DNA of 64,000 bases from Bradyrhizobium xenonodulans. GTDB taxonomy: Bacteria > Pseudomonadota > Alphaproteobacteria > Rhizobiales > Xanthobacteraceae. The notes below the pieces were generated by a model. The model had not been told where the DNA came from. It saw nothing but the letters and a program-made list of their open reading frames with translations, and made no database searches. The position numbers and the translations under genes are program-made. Positions 1 through 7,993 of the stretch are shown here, in pieces; the first letter of the stretch is position 1; each line of letters begins with the position of its first letter. The stretch spans positions 2,634,501 through 2,698,500 of the forward strand of contig NZ_CP089391.1 of the NCBI RefSeq assembly GCF_027594865.1. Direction: 5' to 3'.

Positions 1-359
1 AGCGTGCCGCGCTCGGAGACGAACATGATCAGTGGGATCTGGTAGGGCACCGCGAGCGAGGCGAGCACGTTGGCGAGCGTGGCAAAGCCGGAGGTCTGCA
101 TCAGCACCGCGCCGCGCCGTCCACCCATCCAGGCGCCCGAGATGATGCCGACCGCTTCCTCCTCGCGGGCTGTCGCGAAGGTCGTGAAGAAGGGATCGGC
201 GTGCAAATTCTTGATCAGCGGCGTCAGCACGCGGTCGGGCACGTAAGGGATGAGGCTGATCTCGTTCCGCTTCAGGGTTTGCAGGACAATGCCGTGCCAG
301 CTCTCGTCACTGGACCCCTGGGTTGCCTGGGACGCGGTCCGCTGTTCCGCAATCGCCAT
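1..359 (-). CDS. Thiamine pyrophosphate-binding enzyme, N-terminal part (decarboxylase alpha-subunit-like), truncated by window edge
   Basis: The reading frame starts at the ATG complementary to 357-359 and runs off the left edge, giving 119 residues. The visible part resembles the ThDP Pyr (N-terminal) domain: TAREEEAVGIISGAWMGG fits the segment with the conserved cofactor-activating Glu, and VLMQTSGFATLANVLASL follows. This layout is typical of sulfopyruvate or phosphonopyruvate decarboxylase alpha-type subunits, and inference goes no further without the rest of the gene. It is divergent from the D-2-hydroxyacid dehydrogenase at 614, so the two may act on the same 2-oxo or 2-hydroxy acid. 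The substrate is unknown. Confidence 0.72.
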   Translation of the reverse strand, partial: MAIAEQRTASQATQGSSDESWHGIVLQTLKRNEISLIPYVPDRVLTPLIKNLHADPFFTTFATAREEEAVGIISGAWMGGRRGAVLMQTSGFATLANVLASLAVPYQIPLIMFVSERGT

Positions 360-613
360 CGCCTTCTCCCTTCAGCCGCGCATGTTCTTGGTCTTGGTCG
401 TCCCGGTCCTGGCCCTCGCGGCAGTCTGCCGAACTTGACGCGGCGGGCGGGATTGTCAACATGTCCCGGCCTGCACCGTGATCTGCGCCGGACGGCCTGC
501 CGTGGCCAGCACCGCCATGTCATATGTGGGCAACGAAAAAGTGGGAGGAAGCACGGGGGGAGCGCGCGCCGCGCTGGCCTTACTGAATCTCCCGGAGAGC
601 CGGAAGGGTCCTG
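360..613. other. Divergent intergenic region
   Basis: These 254 bases separate the truncated ThDP enzyme (minus) from the dehydrogenase (plus) and must hold both promoters. A GGAAGGG ribosome-binding site lies just before the ATG at 614. I found no convincing palindromic operator here. Confidence 0.5.
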
Positions 614-1663
614 ATGTCCGTCAACAGCAAGCGCGTCGTTTATTCCAATTATTTGGCCAACCCGATCTATATCGACATCCTGAAGGCGCGCCCGGACGTC
701 CGGCTCGATCGCATCGAGAACGCCAGCCCCGAAGACTTCTACGCGCCGATGCTGAGCGCTGCCCATGTCTACCAGATCGGCGCAGCCCGCGACGAGCTGG
801 CGCCGCATTTTCATGTCGACGCGTCTTTCCTGAAGCGCACGCCGAATCTCCTGCTGGTCTCCAGCAACGGTGCGGGTTTCGACCCTGTCGACGTCGATGC
901 CTGCACGGATGCGGGCGTGCTGGTCGTCAACCAGTCCGGCGGCAACGCCCATTCGGTCGCCGAGCATGCGCTGGCGATGATGCTGACCCTGTCCAAGCGC
1001 ATCATCCAGTCGGACCGCCGCCTGCGCCGTGAGCGCGACGTCAACCGCAACGATCTCGTCGGCAACGAGGTCGAGCACAAGACCGTTGGCATCATCGGCC
1101 TCGGCAATGTCGGTCGCCGCATCGCTGCGCTATGCAAGGGCCTGCTCGGCATGAAGGTGCTGGCCTACGACCCGTACCTCACGGCCGAAGTGATGGCGGA
1201 GCGGGGCGGGGAGAAGGTCGAGCTCGACGAGCTCTTGCGCCGCGCCGATTTCGTCTCGATCTCCTGCCCCCTCAACAAGGGCAGCCGCAACATGATCAGC
1301 GTGCGCGAGTTCGGGCTGATGCAGCCGCATGCCTACTTCGTGACCACGGCGCGGGGCTTCATCCACGACGAGGACGCGCTGCTCCAGGCGTTGCGCGACA
1401 AGCGCATTGCCGGTGCCGGCCTCGACGTCTGGTCCAAGGAGCCGCCGCCGCCGGAGCATCCGCTGCTCCAGCTCGACAACGTGCTGGCGAGCCCGCACAC
1501 CGCGGGCGTCACCATCGAGGCGCGCCAGAACATGGGCCGGATCGCGGCCGAACAGGTATTGGAAACGCTCGACGGCAAACGCCCGCCGCGCATCATCAAT
1601 CCCGAGGTCTGGCCGGCCTATGCGGCGCGCTTCAAGCAGGCGTTCGGCGTGACGCCGGGGTAG
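614..1663 (+). CDS. D-2-hydroxyacid dehydrogenase family protein (NAD-dependent)
   Basis: This 349-residue protein should interconvert a 2-oxoacid and a D-2-hydroxyacid in the cytoplasm using NAD(P). The Rossmann motif is clear (VGIIGLGNVGRRIAAL, about residues 158-173), followed by the acidic residue in YDPY that favours NAD. The catalytic Arg lies in TTARGFIHDEDALL and the catalytic His in LASPHTAGVT, with a Glu in KEPPPPEHP between them. Length is normal for the family. The ATG at 614 is preceded by GGAAGGG. Its divergent partner is a ThDP enzyme fragment, which suggests a shared acid substrate. The exact substrate cannot be read from sequence. Confidence 0.85.
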   Translation: MSVNSKRVVYSNYLANPIYIDILKARPDVRLDRIENASPEDFYAPMLSAAHVYQIGAARDELAPHFHVDASFLKRTPNLLLVSSNGAGFDPVDVDACTDAGVLVVNQSGGNAHSVAEHALAMMLTLSKRIIQSDRRLRRERDVNRNDLVGNEVEHKTVGIIGLGNVGRRIAALCKGLLGMKVLAYDPYLTAEVMAERGGEKVELDELLRRADFVSISCPLNKGSRNMISVREFGLMQPHAYFVTTARGFIHDEDALLQALRDKRIAGAGLDVWSKEPPPPEHPLLQLDNVLASPHTAGVTIEARQNMGRIAAEQVLETLDGKRPPRIINPEVWPAYAARFKQAFGVTPG

Positions 1664-1780
1664 GGATGCGGAAAGCCTGATCGCGCTCCGATCGTTGGTT
1701 ACGAGGGTGAAAACAGAAAGCGGCGGATTTTACCCATGGCGTGAATGAACGCGTATGATCTGTCCTGTAAATCAGCGTTC

Positions 1781-2221
1781 ATGAGCATACTTTCGATCGC
1801 GACATCCGGGCTTTCTGCAGCGAGCCTGCGCGTGAACGTGGCCGCGAGCAACATTGCCAACATCGGCACGACCGGCCCGCTGCCGGCATCGGGCCGATCG
1901 GGCACGTCGGCCGGTGCGGGCATTGCTCCGACGTTTCCCGCGGCCTATGTGCCGCTGCGAGTCGATCAGGTCTCTCAATCGAGCGGCTCGACGCCGGGCG
2001 GTACGGTCGCGACCGTGTCAACGGTTTCGCCGAGCTATATCGCGCAATCCGACTCGAGCGCTTCCTTCGCAAACCAGGACGGCCTGGTCGCAGCGCCGAA
2101 TGTCGACCTTGCCAGCGAATTCGCTGAGCTGGTGACCGCAAAGTACAGCTTCATTGCCAATGCGAAGGTCGTTCAAGCCTATTCCGAGACGGAAGACACA
2201 CTGCTCGATATCAAGACTTGA
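1781..2221 (+). CDS. Flagellar basal-body rod (FlgC-like) family protein, short
   Basis: The 146-residue product begins MSILSIATSGLSAASLRVN followed by VAASNIANI, the N-terminal helix signature of flagellar rod and hook proteins. It ends with a matching C-terminal helix (NVDLASEFAELVTAKYSFIANAKVV, split here as NVDLASEFAELV and TAKYSFIANAKVV). The middle is Gly/Ser/Thr-rich and low in recognisable structure. An upstream ATG at 1745 would add 12 residues, but the family normally starts at the MSI... helix, so I chose 1781. No other flagellar gene is nearby, so this is an orphan paralogue, not part of a rod operon. A function outside the main flagellum is possible. Confidence 0.72.
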   Translation: MSILSIATSGLSAASLRVNVAASNIANIGTTGPLPASGRSGTSAGAGIAPTFPAAYVPLRVDQVSQSSGSTPGGTVATVSTVSPSYIAQSDSSASFANQDGLVAAPNVDLASEFAELVTAKYSFIANAKVVQAYSETEDTLLDIKT

Positions 2222-2255
2222 CGACTGATGTCGGCCCTGTTCCGGGAGCGGGCGT

Positions 2256-3197
2256 CTAGTCCAGCTTGGTGCCAAGCTGCTTGAACACGGCCTCGCAAGT
2301 CATGAGGTCGAGATGGCCGCCGCCCGCGTTCTTGAAGAACGTGGTGTCGGACGGTGAGGTGCGGCCCTGCACGCGGCCGCCGGCGAGATCGTAGAGATCG
2401 CCGAGGACGTCGGTCTCGCTGATCGCGCCGCTGGCGATCGGTTGCAGGATATCGCCGACGCCGTGGAAGGCGGATTCCCGCCGGTCCACGAAGACGCGCG
2501 ACATCTTTGCTGCGTCGTCATCAGCCTCGCGGGTTTGCGGGGTATAGCCGCCGACGAGGTCCAGATGCGTGCCTGGCCGCACATTGCGGCCCTTGATCAG
2601 CGGCTGATGCGCGCGGGTACAGGTGGTGATGATGTCGGCCTCGCGCGTCGCGGCGTCGAGATCGGTGATCGTCTCCGTCTTGACACCGTCCTTCGCCAGA
2701 CGCCGAGCGAGATCCGCGGCGCGGTCCGGGTTTCGATTCCAGACCAGCACGCGTTGCAGGGACGGCCTGACGGTGCGATGCCCCCGGATCAGCCATTCGG
2801 ACATCTCACCGGCACCGACGCACAGCAGCGTCTCCGGATCGGGCGGGGCGAGCAGTTTCGTGCCCAGCGCGGAATCGGCCGCAGTGCGCCAATGCGTGAT
2901 CTCGGTGCCGTCCATCGCCGCCAGCGGTTTGCCATTGGTGCCGTCGAACAGCACGCACACGGCCTGCACGGCCGGCATCTTCCCTTCCGCCAGATTGGCC
3001 GGGAAGCTGGTGAACATCTTGCTCGCCATGTAGCGGCCGGGATCGACGGCACTGCGGATGACGTACTGCGCCCCTTCGCCGCCAAGGAAGGCGTCCAGCA
3101 CCTCCATCTTCGGCCGGCGATGCGCCTCTTCCAGCGCTGCAATGAGGATCGGAAAGGTCAGAACTTTCGTGACTTCGGTATCGGAGACAAAGTGCAA
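2256..3197 (-). CDS. Ornithine cyclodeaminase / mu-crystallin family protein
   Basis: The 313-residue protein has the family layout: an N-terminal part with VIRSAVDPGRYMASKMFTSF (substrate-contact Arg and Lys region), then a Rossmann domain with CVGAGEMSEWLIRGH and VLVWNRNPDRAADLARRL. Members are NAD(P)-dependent ornithine cyclodeaminases, alanine dehydrogenases or delta1-pyrroline-2-carboxylate reductases, and sequence alone does not separate them. The frame opens at a TTG preceded by AGGA at suitable spacing; an ATG at 3211 is out of frame. It converges on the flagellar-like gene with 34 bases between stops. No clear partner gene is adjacent, so the physiological role is open. Confidence 0.8.
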   Translation of the reverse strand: MHFVSDTEVTKVLTFPILIAALEEAHRRPKMEVLDAFLGGEGAQYVIRSAVDPGRYMASKMFTSFPANLAEGKMPAVQAVCVLFDGTNGKPLAAMDGTEITHWRTAADSALGTKLLAPPDPETLLCVGAGEMSEWLIRGHRTVRPSLQRVLVWNRNPDRAADLARRLAKDGVKTETITDLDAATREADIITTCTRAHQPLIKGRNVRPGTHLDLVGGYTPQTREADDDAAKMSRVFVDRRESAFHGVGDILQPIASGAISETDVLGDLYDLAGGRVQGRTSPSDTTFFKNAGGGHLDLMTCEAVFKQLGTKLD

Positions 3198-3274
3198 GGC
3201 AATATCCTCATGGGTAGGCCGGTATCCGGCTTATCCCCGGGCGGCAGGTTCCGCAATGGATTGTCCGTCTCGGC

Positions 3275-3288
3275 TTGATCCGCGTCAA
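3275..3288 (+). promoter_or_regulatory. FixK/FNR-type box upstream of the 70-aa gene
   Basis: TTGATCCGCGTCAA differs from the FixK/FNR palindrome TTGAT-N4-ATCAA at one position. It lies 63 bases before the ATG at 3352, a normal spacing for activation, so the small gene may be induced under low oxygen. The site is seen directly; regulation is inferred. Confidence 0.5.
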
Positions 3289-3351
3289 AATCTCCTTTCC
3301 CGGCTCGGCCTAAATGGGATTAGAGTGCCGCCGGGGCAGCAGGGAGGTCCC

Positions 3352-3564
3352 ATGTCGACTTTTGTGGTCAAGTTCATGAAGGATGTGCTCGGCCAGTACG
3401 GCCGCGAGATCGAGGTGTGCCAGGGCACGCTCGAGATCGACGCCGCCGACGAGGACGAGGCCAGGGAGCGGGCGAAGGCGAAGTTCTGCAAGGACCAGGC
3501 GTTGCATCACTGGTCGCTGCATGCCGATCGCATCCACGTCAGACCGGCTGACTTTCCGTCCTGA
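3352..3564 (+). CDS. Small conserved-type hypothetical protein (70 aa)
   Basis: The ATG at 3352 has a strong AGGGAGG ribosome-binding site five bases upstream. The product starts MSTFVVKFMKDVLGQYGREI, is rich in charged residues (EIDAADEDEARERAKAKF) and has no signal peptide or membrane segment. The pattern of short strands followed by a helix suggests a small folded cytosolic protein. I do not recognise the family. The FixK-like box at 3275-3288 suggests microaerobic control. It converges on the GNAT gene with only three bases between stops. Confidence 0.75.
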   Translation: MSTFVVKFMKDVLGQYGREIEVCQGTLEIDAADEDEARERAKAKFCKDQALHHWSLHADRIHVRPADFPS

Positions 3565-3567
3565 GGC

Positions 3568-4143
3568 TCAGCGGCCGGGCGAGGTTACGGGCGGCGGCGC
3601 GGTGACGCCCGCGCCGAGCGAACGCTGCACCATCACTGTGTCGGACCAGCGGCCGTGGCGATAGGCGACGCCGCTGAGCAGGCCGGCGCGCGCGAAGCCG
3701 AACTTCTCATGCAGCGCCAGCGAGGGCGCGTTGTCGGCATCGATATAGCCGATCATCTGGCGGAAGCCGGCCGCTGCACAGGCATCGATCAGTTCCTGGA
3801 GCAGAAGCCGTCCCACCCCGCGGCCGAGATGCTCGTGGTGGACGTAGATCGAGTGCTTGGCCGTGTAGCGATAGGCCGGGCGCTTGCGGAACAGGACGGC
3901 ATAGCAATAGCCGACGACCTCGCCGCGAAAGGTCGCGACCAGATGCGGCAGGCGGGTCTGTTTCAGGTTCTTGCGCCGGTCGCGCAGGTCATCCGGCTCC
4001 GGCGCGCCGGTTCCTTCGACATCCCGCGGCACGCCAGTGCGGACGTGATGGCGGTAGATCGCCAGCATCGCCTCGACGTCGCTCTCGCGTGACGGCCGGA
4101 CCAGCACCGGCTCGTCACTTGCGCGCGCAGCTGTTTCGTTCAT
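3568..4143 (-). CDS. GNAT family N-acetyltransferase (phosphinothricin-acetyltransferase-like)
   Basis: The 191-residue protein has the GNAT acetyl-CoA-binding motif in HEHLGRGVGRLLLQELI, with motif B around IGYIDADNAPSLALHEKFGF. The N-terminus (VRPSRESDVEAMLAIYRHHV) and the VGYCYAVLFRKRPAYRYT segment match the Pat/YncA type that acetylates small amine-bearing substrates. I start at the ATG at 4143 because AGGTG lies just upstream; a GTG at 4149 would add two residues. It follows the decarboxylase stop by only a few bases on the same strand, so the two are probably cotranscribed, and the decarboxylase product (a polyamine) is a plausible acetyl acceptor. That link is inference. Confidence 0.82.
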   Translation of the reverse strand: MNETAARASDEPVLVRPSRESDVEAMLAIYRHHVRTGVPRDVEGTGAPEPDDLRDRRKNLKQTRLPHLVATFRGEVVGYCYAVLFRKRPAYRYTAKHSIYVHHEHLGRGVGRLLLQELIDACAAAGFRQMIGYIDADNAPSLALHEKFGFARAGLLSGVAYRHGRWSDTVMVQRSLGAGVTAPPPVTSPGR

Positions 4144-4149
4144 CGGCAC

Positions 4150-6507
4150 CTACTCGGCAACGACGTAAGTATAGAGCCCGATGCGGCCGCTCGCATCGAT
4201 CTCCTTGTAGACGCCCTGGATTTCCACATCGAAGCCCGGGAACGTGTTGAAGCAGGTCTCGAACATCTTGAGATAATCCACCATGGGCTTGGCCCGTTCG
4301 GTCAGGCGTTCGCCCGGCACGATGGTGGCGATGCCGGGCGGATAGACCACGAAGGGCGTGGTGGCGATGCGGCCCGCGATCGCCTCGATCGGCAGATAGT
4401 CGACGTCGTTCTTGAACAGATAGCGCGCGGCATCGCGGGGCGACATCGCGATCTCAGGCATGTGCTCGGGCATGAATTGCCGCGCCTGGAGGGCGCTGAC
4501 GTCGGCCGCACGGAAGAAGCGATGCATGTCGCCGCAGAGGTCACGCAGCCGGATGCCGGCATAGCGTGCCTGCCGCCGCTGATAGAACTCCGGGATCGCG
4601 TCCGCCAGCAGCGCATTGTCGTCGTGCAGTCTCTTGAACGCGACGAGACCGGAGATCAGCGTGCCGGCCTTGCTCGCTTCGACGCCGGGGGTGAGCAGGA
4701 ACAGCAGGGAGTTGAGGTCGTTCTTTTCGGGGACGATGCGGTTCTCGCGCAGATATTGCGCGACGACCGGCGCGGGAATGCCGTGCTCGGCATAGGCGCC
4801 GGTGGCGCGATCGAAGCCGGGCGTGAGCAGCGTCAGCTTGTTCGGATCGGTCATGGCAAAGCCTTCCGCGAGATCGGGAAAGCCGTGCCAATTGGTATCC
4901 GGAGAGAGTTGCCACAAGGCGGGATTGGTCGCCAGCTCGTCGGTGGAGAGGGTTTCCCAGGCGACGTTATGGGCGGCGCCGGGGCGGCTGACGTCGGGGA
5001 TCGCGACACGATCGGGGACGAAAGGCTCGAAGAACCAGCGGCGGTCCGTATTCTGCTCCTTCTCCTCGAACTCCCGGCGCATCGCGCGGATCTTCTTGCG
5101 CAGCTCGATGCCCAGGCGGATCGTGTCGTCCCACAGCACCTCGCCGGAGCGCCCCTTCATCATCTGCGCACCGACGTCGAGTGAGGCGAACAGCGGATAG
5201 AACGGCGAGGTCGAGGCGTGCTGCATGAAACTTTCGTTGAAGCGGCGATGCTCGACGCGCCGCTTCTGGCCGCGGATGTGGCGGTCCTTGATGTGGATCT
5301 GGGACGCCTGCGAGAAGCTCGCGAGCTGCTTGTGGGTCGACTGTGTCGCGATGATGCCGGGCGCCTCGGGGGGAAGGTTCGCCAGCCCCATGGCGAAGCG
5401 GCCGGCATAGAGCGGGTGGAATTTCATGAAGCCGGCCCAGGCCTCGTCGAACAGGATGTATTCGCAGAGATGGCCGATGCGCTTCAGGATCATCTCGGCG
5501 CTGTGGATCGAGCCGTCATAGGTACATTGTTCGACCACCGCGACGCGGAACGGACGCTCTTTGCGCCAGGCATCCTTGTCCGTGACCAGCGGGTGGTTGC
5601 GGATCGCCTCGCGCAAGGCCTTCTCGTCGAGCACGTCCCATCGCATCGGGCCGATCAGGCCCCAAGCGTTGCGGACGGTCGGGACGTAGACCGGGATGCC
5701 GCCATTGATCATCAGCGCGCCGTGGTGAGCGGCCTTGTGGTTGTTGCGGTCGAACAGCACGAGGTCGCCGTCGGTGACGAGCGCGCCGAGCGCGACCTTG
5801 TTCGAGGTCGAGGTGCCGTTGAGCACGAAATAGGTCTTTTCCGCGCCGAAGATCTGCGCGGCCTCCTTCTGCGCCTTCAGCGCCGGGCCCTCATGGGTGA
5901 GGAGGTCGCCGAGGTCGAGCACGGAATTGTCGAGGTCGTCGCGAAACACGGATTCGCCGAGATGCTCGACGAAGACCCGGCCGATCGGGCTCCGGTTGTA
6001 GAACACACCGCCATTGTGACCGGGGCAGGTCCAGAGCTGGTTGCCTTCCTCGGCATAGTCGACCAGCGCGCCGAAGAACGGCGTCTTCAGCGTCTCGGCA
6101 TATTGCTTGAGACGGCTGATCAAATTCTTGGCGATGAAGGTCGGGGTCTCCTCGGAGAGGAAGACATAGCCGTCGATGAAGTCGAGCACCTCGACCGGCA
6201 GGTCCTCGAAGCGCTTGCGCCGGATCAGGAGGATGATCGGGAAGTCGAGGCCGCGGCGCCGCATCAGATTGATCAGCGCCGAGGTCTTGCCCTCCAGGCC
6301 CTTCTTGCCCCAGTCCACCACCATGCAGCCGATCGCGGCATCGGTCTGCACCGCAATCTCGGCGTCTTCCAGCTTGCGGGCCCGGACCACCTCGAAGCCG
6401 GAGCGCTGGATCTCCTCGATGATCTGGTTGAAGCGGAGGCCCTCGAGATCGTCGGCGTCGAACACGGGTGCGGCGAACAGGAAGTTGAAGCGCTTGAAAT
6501 AGTCCAT
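4150..6507 (-). CDS. Orn/Lys/Arg decarboxylase family protein (PLP-dependent)
   Basis: The 785-residue protein is a biodegradative-type basic amino acid decarboxylase. It has an N-terminal receiver-like wing domain (about 1-130), the PLP fold with TCPGHNGGVFYNRSP (160-174), FVLNGTSTSNK (227-237), the aspartate of LFDEAWAGF (352-360), and the Schiff-base lysine in TQSTHKQLASFSQ (K393). The C-terminal domain carries the PGIATIVPGER loop. The likely reaction is decarboxylation of arginine, lysine or ornithine to agmatine, cadaverine or putrescine. I start at the ATG at 6507 (MDYFKRF); an upstream GTG at 6537 would place the inverted repeat at 6519-6550 inside coding sequence. A GNAT acetyltransferase follows directly. 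Confidence 0.9.
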   Translation of the reverse strand: MDYFKRFNFLFAAPVFDADDLEGLRFNQIIEEIQRSGFEVVRARKLEDAEIAVQTDAAIGCMVVDWGKKGLEGKTSALINLMRRRGLDFPIILLIRRKRFEDLPVEVLDFIDGYVFLSEETPTFIAKNLISRLKQYAETLKTPFFGALVDYAEEGNQLWTCPGHNGGVFYNRSPIGRVFVEHLGESVFRDDLDNSVLDLGDLLTHEGPALKAQKEAAQIFGAEKTYFVLNGTSTSNKVALGALVTDGDLVLFDRNNHKAAHHGALMINGGIPVYVPTVRNAWGLIGPMRWDVLDEKALREAIRNHPLVTDKDAWRKERPFRVAVVEQCTYDGSIHSAEMILKRIGHLCEYILFDEAWAGFMKFHPLYAGRFAMGLANLPPEAPGIIATQSTHKQLASFSQASQIHIKDRHIRGQKRRVEHRRFNESFMQHASTSPFYPLFASLDVGAQMMKGRSGEVLWDDTIRLGIELRKKIRAMRREFEEKEQNTDRRWFFEPFVPDRVAIPDVSRPGAAHNVAWETLSTDELATNPALWQLSPDTNWHGFPDLAEGFAMTDPNKLTLLTPGFDRATGAYAEHGIPAPVVAQYLRENRIVPEKNDLNSLLFLLTPGVEASKAGTLISGLVAFKRLHDDNALLADAIPEFYQRRQARYAGIRLRDLCGDMHRFFRAADVSALQARQFMPEHMPEIAMSPRDAARYLFKNDVDYLPIEAIAGRIATTPFVVYPPGIATIVPGERLTERAKPMVDYLKMFETCFNTFPGFDVEIQGVYKEIDASGRIGLYTYVVAE

Positions 6508-6518
6508 GGCGTGTCCCG

Positions 6519-6550
6519 AATATGCAGAGACTGACACGTCTCTGCATATT
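6519..6550. promoter_or_regulatory. Perfect 12-bp inverted repeat in the decarboxylase leader
   Basis: AATATGCAGAGA (6519-6530) and TCTCTGCATATT (6539-6550) form perfect 12-bp arms around an 8-base spacer. The element ends 11 bases before the decarboxylase ATG. AT-rich outer ends and a symmetric core fit a dimeric regulator site; the RNA could also fold as a leader hairpin that masks translation. No regulator gene is adjacent, so the binding protein is unknown. Confidence 0.6.
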
Positions 6551-6592
6551 TGATGACAGTTCTATGACGGCGCTTCAGGCGCGAAGACGTGC

Positions 6593-7789
6593 TCAGCTCG
6601 CGCTGGCGATGACCATGCGCTTGCGCCCGAAATTTGCCACCGTCGCCTCCGGTACGCCGAAATTGTTGGCGAGCAGGTGTCGCGGCGCCTTGGCGAGCCA
6701 ATCGCCCAGGCTGCTTTCGTGGTAAGCGCCGCTGTCGAGCACGCCAATCACTTCAGCGTCCTCCTTGCCGACGTTCTGGATGGAATGGCCGCAATTGGCG
6801 GGGATATAGGCGCATTCGCCGGCCGAGAGTTCCGCAACCGCAACCCGCTTGTCGAACGCGAACAGGGTCACGCGCGTGCGTCCCTTCAGGACGTAGTGCC
6901 ACTCGTTGGCGTCGGTGTGCCAATGCGGCTCGTGCATTGCGCCGGCTTTGAGCTTGAGCACGGTCCCGGTCATGTTGCTCGAAACCGGAAACTCCTTGGC
7001 CGAGGCCACGTAGAGCTGGCCGCCGGCGGTGCTAACGCGCGGCTTCTGCGCCATCAGCGGGAAGCGATGGGTCCGGTCGCGGTCCAGCGCGCGGGCGGCC
7101 TTCGCCTGCGGACCGTCGAGCGCCAGCACCTCGCCCTGCATGATGTAGGTTTCTGCCTTCGGGTTGGCACTGAGGATGTCGCTGGAGACGCCGAGCGCCT
7201 GCGACAGCGTCGGAGCGTCATAGCGGCTCATCCAGTCGCTGATGCCGAACGTGCCGTGCTCGGAATAGAGGCCGTCATCGAAGGCGAGGATGGCGTGACA
7301 GGGGGCAGGGCCCAGCGTCTGGATGGCGTGGCTGTGGCCTTTCGGGAAGAACCAGAGATCGCCGGGTGCGAGATTGACCACTTCGAGTTGGCCCTCGGGA
7401 TCGACCACCGTCACCTGGCAATGGCCCTCGACGACATAGGCCCATTCGGCCGAATTGTGCCAATGCATTTCCCGGGCGCCGCCGGCGTTGACGAAGAGAT
7501 GCGCGCCGGCAATTCCGGTCGCGAGCGGAAGCGTGCGGGTCGTGACCTCGCGCGCCCAGCCGCCGGACGTGGCCTTGATCGGTCCCTTGTCGAGCGAGGC
7601 CGTGAACACCACGGGATCGCCGGACTTGCGCGGGACCGTCTTCATGAATTCCGATGCCGGAGCCACGTCGTATCCCGCGGCATGCCCGTCAGGGGCGGCC
7701 ATCGCGGATTGTGAGGCGCCCAGCAAACTGGAGGCACCGGCGCCAAAGGCAACTGACTGGATGAAGATACGGCGGTTGGATTTGAACAT
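6593..7789 (-). CDS. Exported bicupin, oxalate decarboxylase family
   Basis: This 398-residue protein has two cupin domains. Domain 1 shows metal ligands H109, H111, E115 (MHWHNSAEW) and H154 (GHSHAIQ). Domain 2 shows H289, H291, E296 (PHWHTDANEW) and H335 (GHSIQN). This is the manganese-binding pattern of oxalate decarboxylase, which splits oxalate into formate and CO2. The active-site lid reads S176-E177-H178-G179; Bacillus OxdC has SENS, and the lid glutamate needed for decarboxylation is kept. The N-terminus has a twin-arginine-like signal (NRRIFIQSVAFGAG), so it probably acts in the periplasm. It stands alone between the decarboxylase and an Lrp-type regulator. Confidence 0.82.
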   Translation of the reverse strand: MFKSNRRIFIQSVAFGAGASSLLGASQSAMAAPDGHAAGYDVAPASEFMKTVPRKSGDPVVFTASLDKGPIKATSGGWAREVTTRTLPLATGIAGAHLFVNAGGAREMHWHNSAEWAYVVEGHCQVTVVDPEGQLEVVNLAPGDLWFFPKGHSHAIQTLGPAPCHAILAFDDGLYSEHGTFGISDWMSRYDAPTLSQALGVSSDILSANPKAETYIMQGEVLALDGPQAKAARALDRDRTHRFPLMAQKPRVSTAGGQLYVASAKEFPVSSNMTGTVLKLKAGAMHEPHWHTDANEWHYVLKGRTRVTLFAFDKRVAVAELSAGECAYIPANCGHSIQNVGKEDAEVIGVLDSGAYHESSLGDWLAKAPRHLLANNFGVPEATVANFGRKRMVIASAS

Positions 7790-7993
7790 CGAAGACCCCG
7801 AATATCAGATGGTTGTATGAAGTGGATCGCGAAAACCTTCGATGCCGCGCCACATCCATCTGGGTCTGATGAACGCCTCCGTTGCGCCTCAACCGTTCGG
7901 TCGAAGCGGCACTTCAATTATCTTTGATGATGGAATGAAAGCCGCTGTGAAGTGGTGCGCTTGACAGCGCGATCCCAGCAGGGCGCGACTCGG

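Noticed and set aside
5218..6534. Long open frame (438 codons) on the plus strand opposite the decarboxylase
   Set aside because: It mirrors the codon structure of the well-supported decarboxylase gene. Its translation is rich in Arg/Glu/Asp/Val with no recognisable motif, as expected from antisense frames in high-GC DNA.
6519..6550. Inverted repeat read as a Rho-independent terminator
   Set aside because: It lies between a promoter region and a start codon, no T-run follows the stem in either direction, and the gene ahead on that strand lies well upstream; an operator or leader hairpin fits better.
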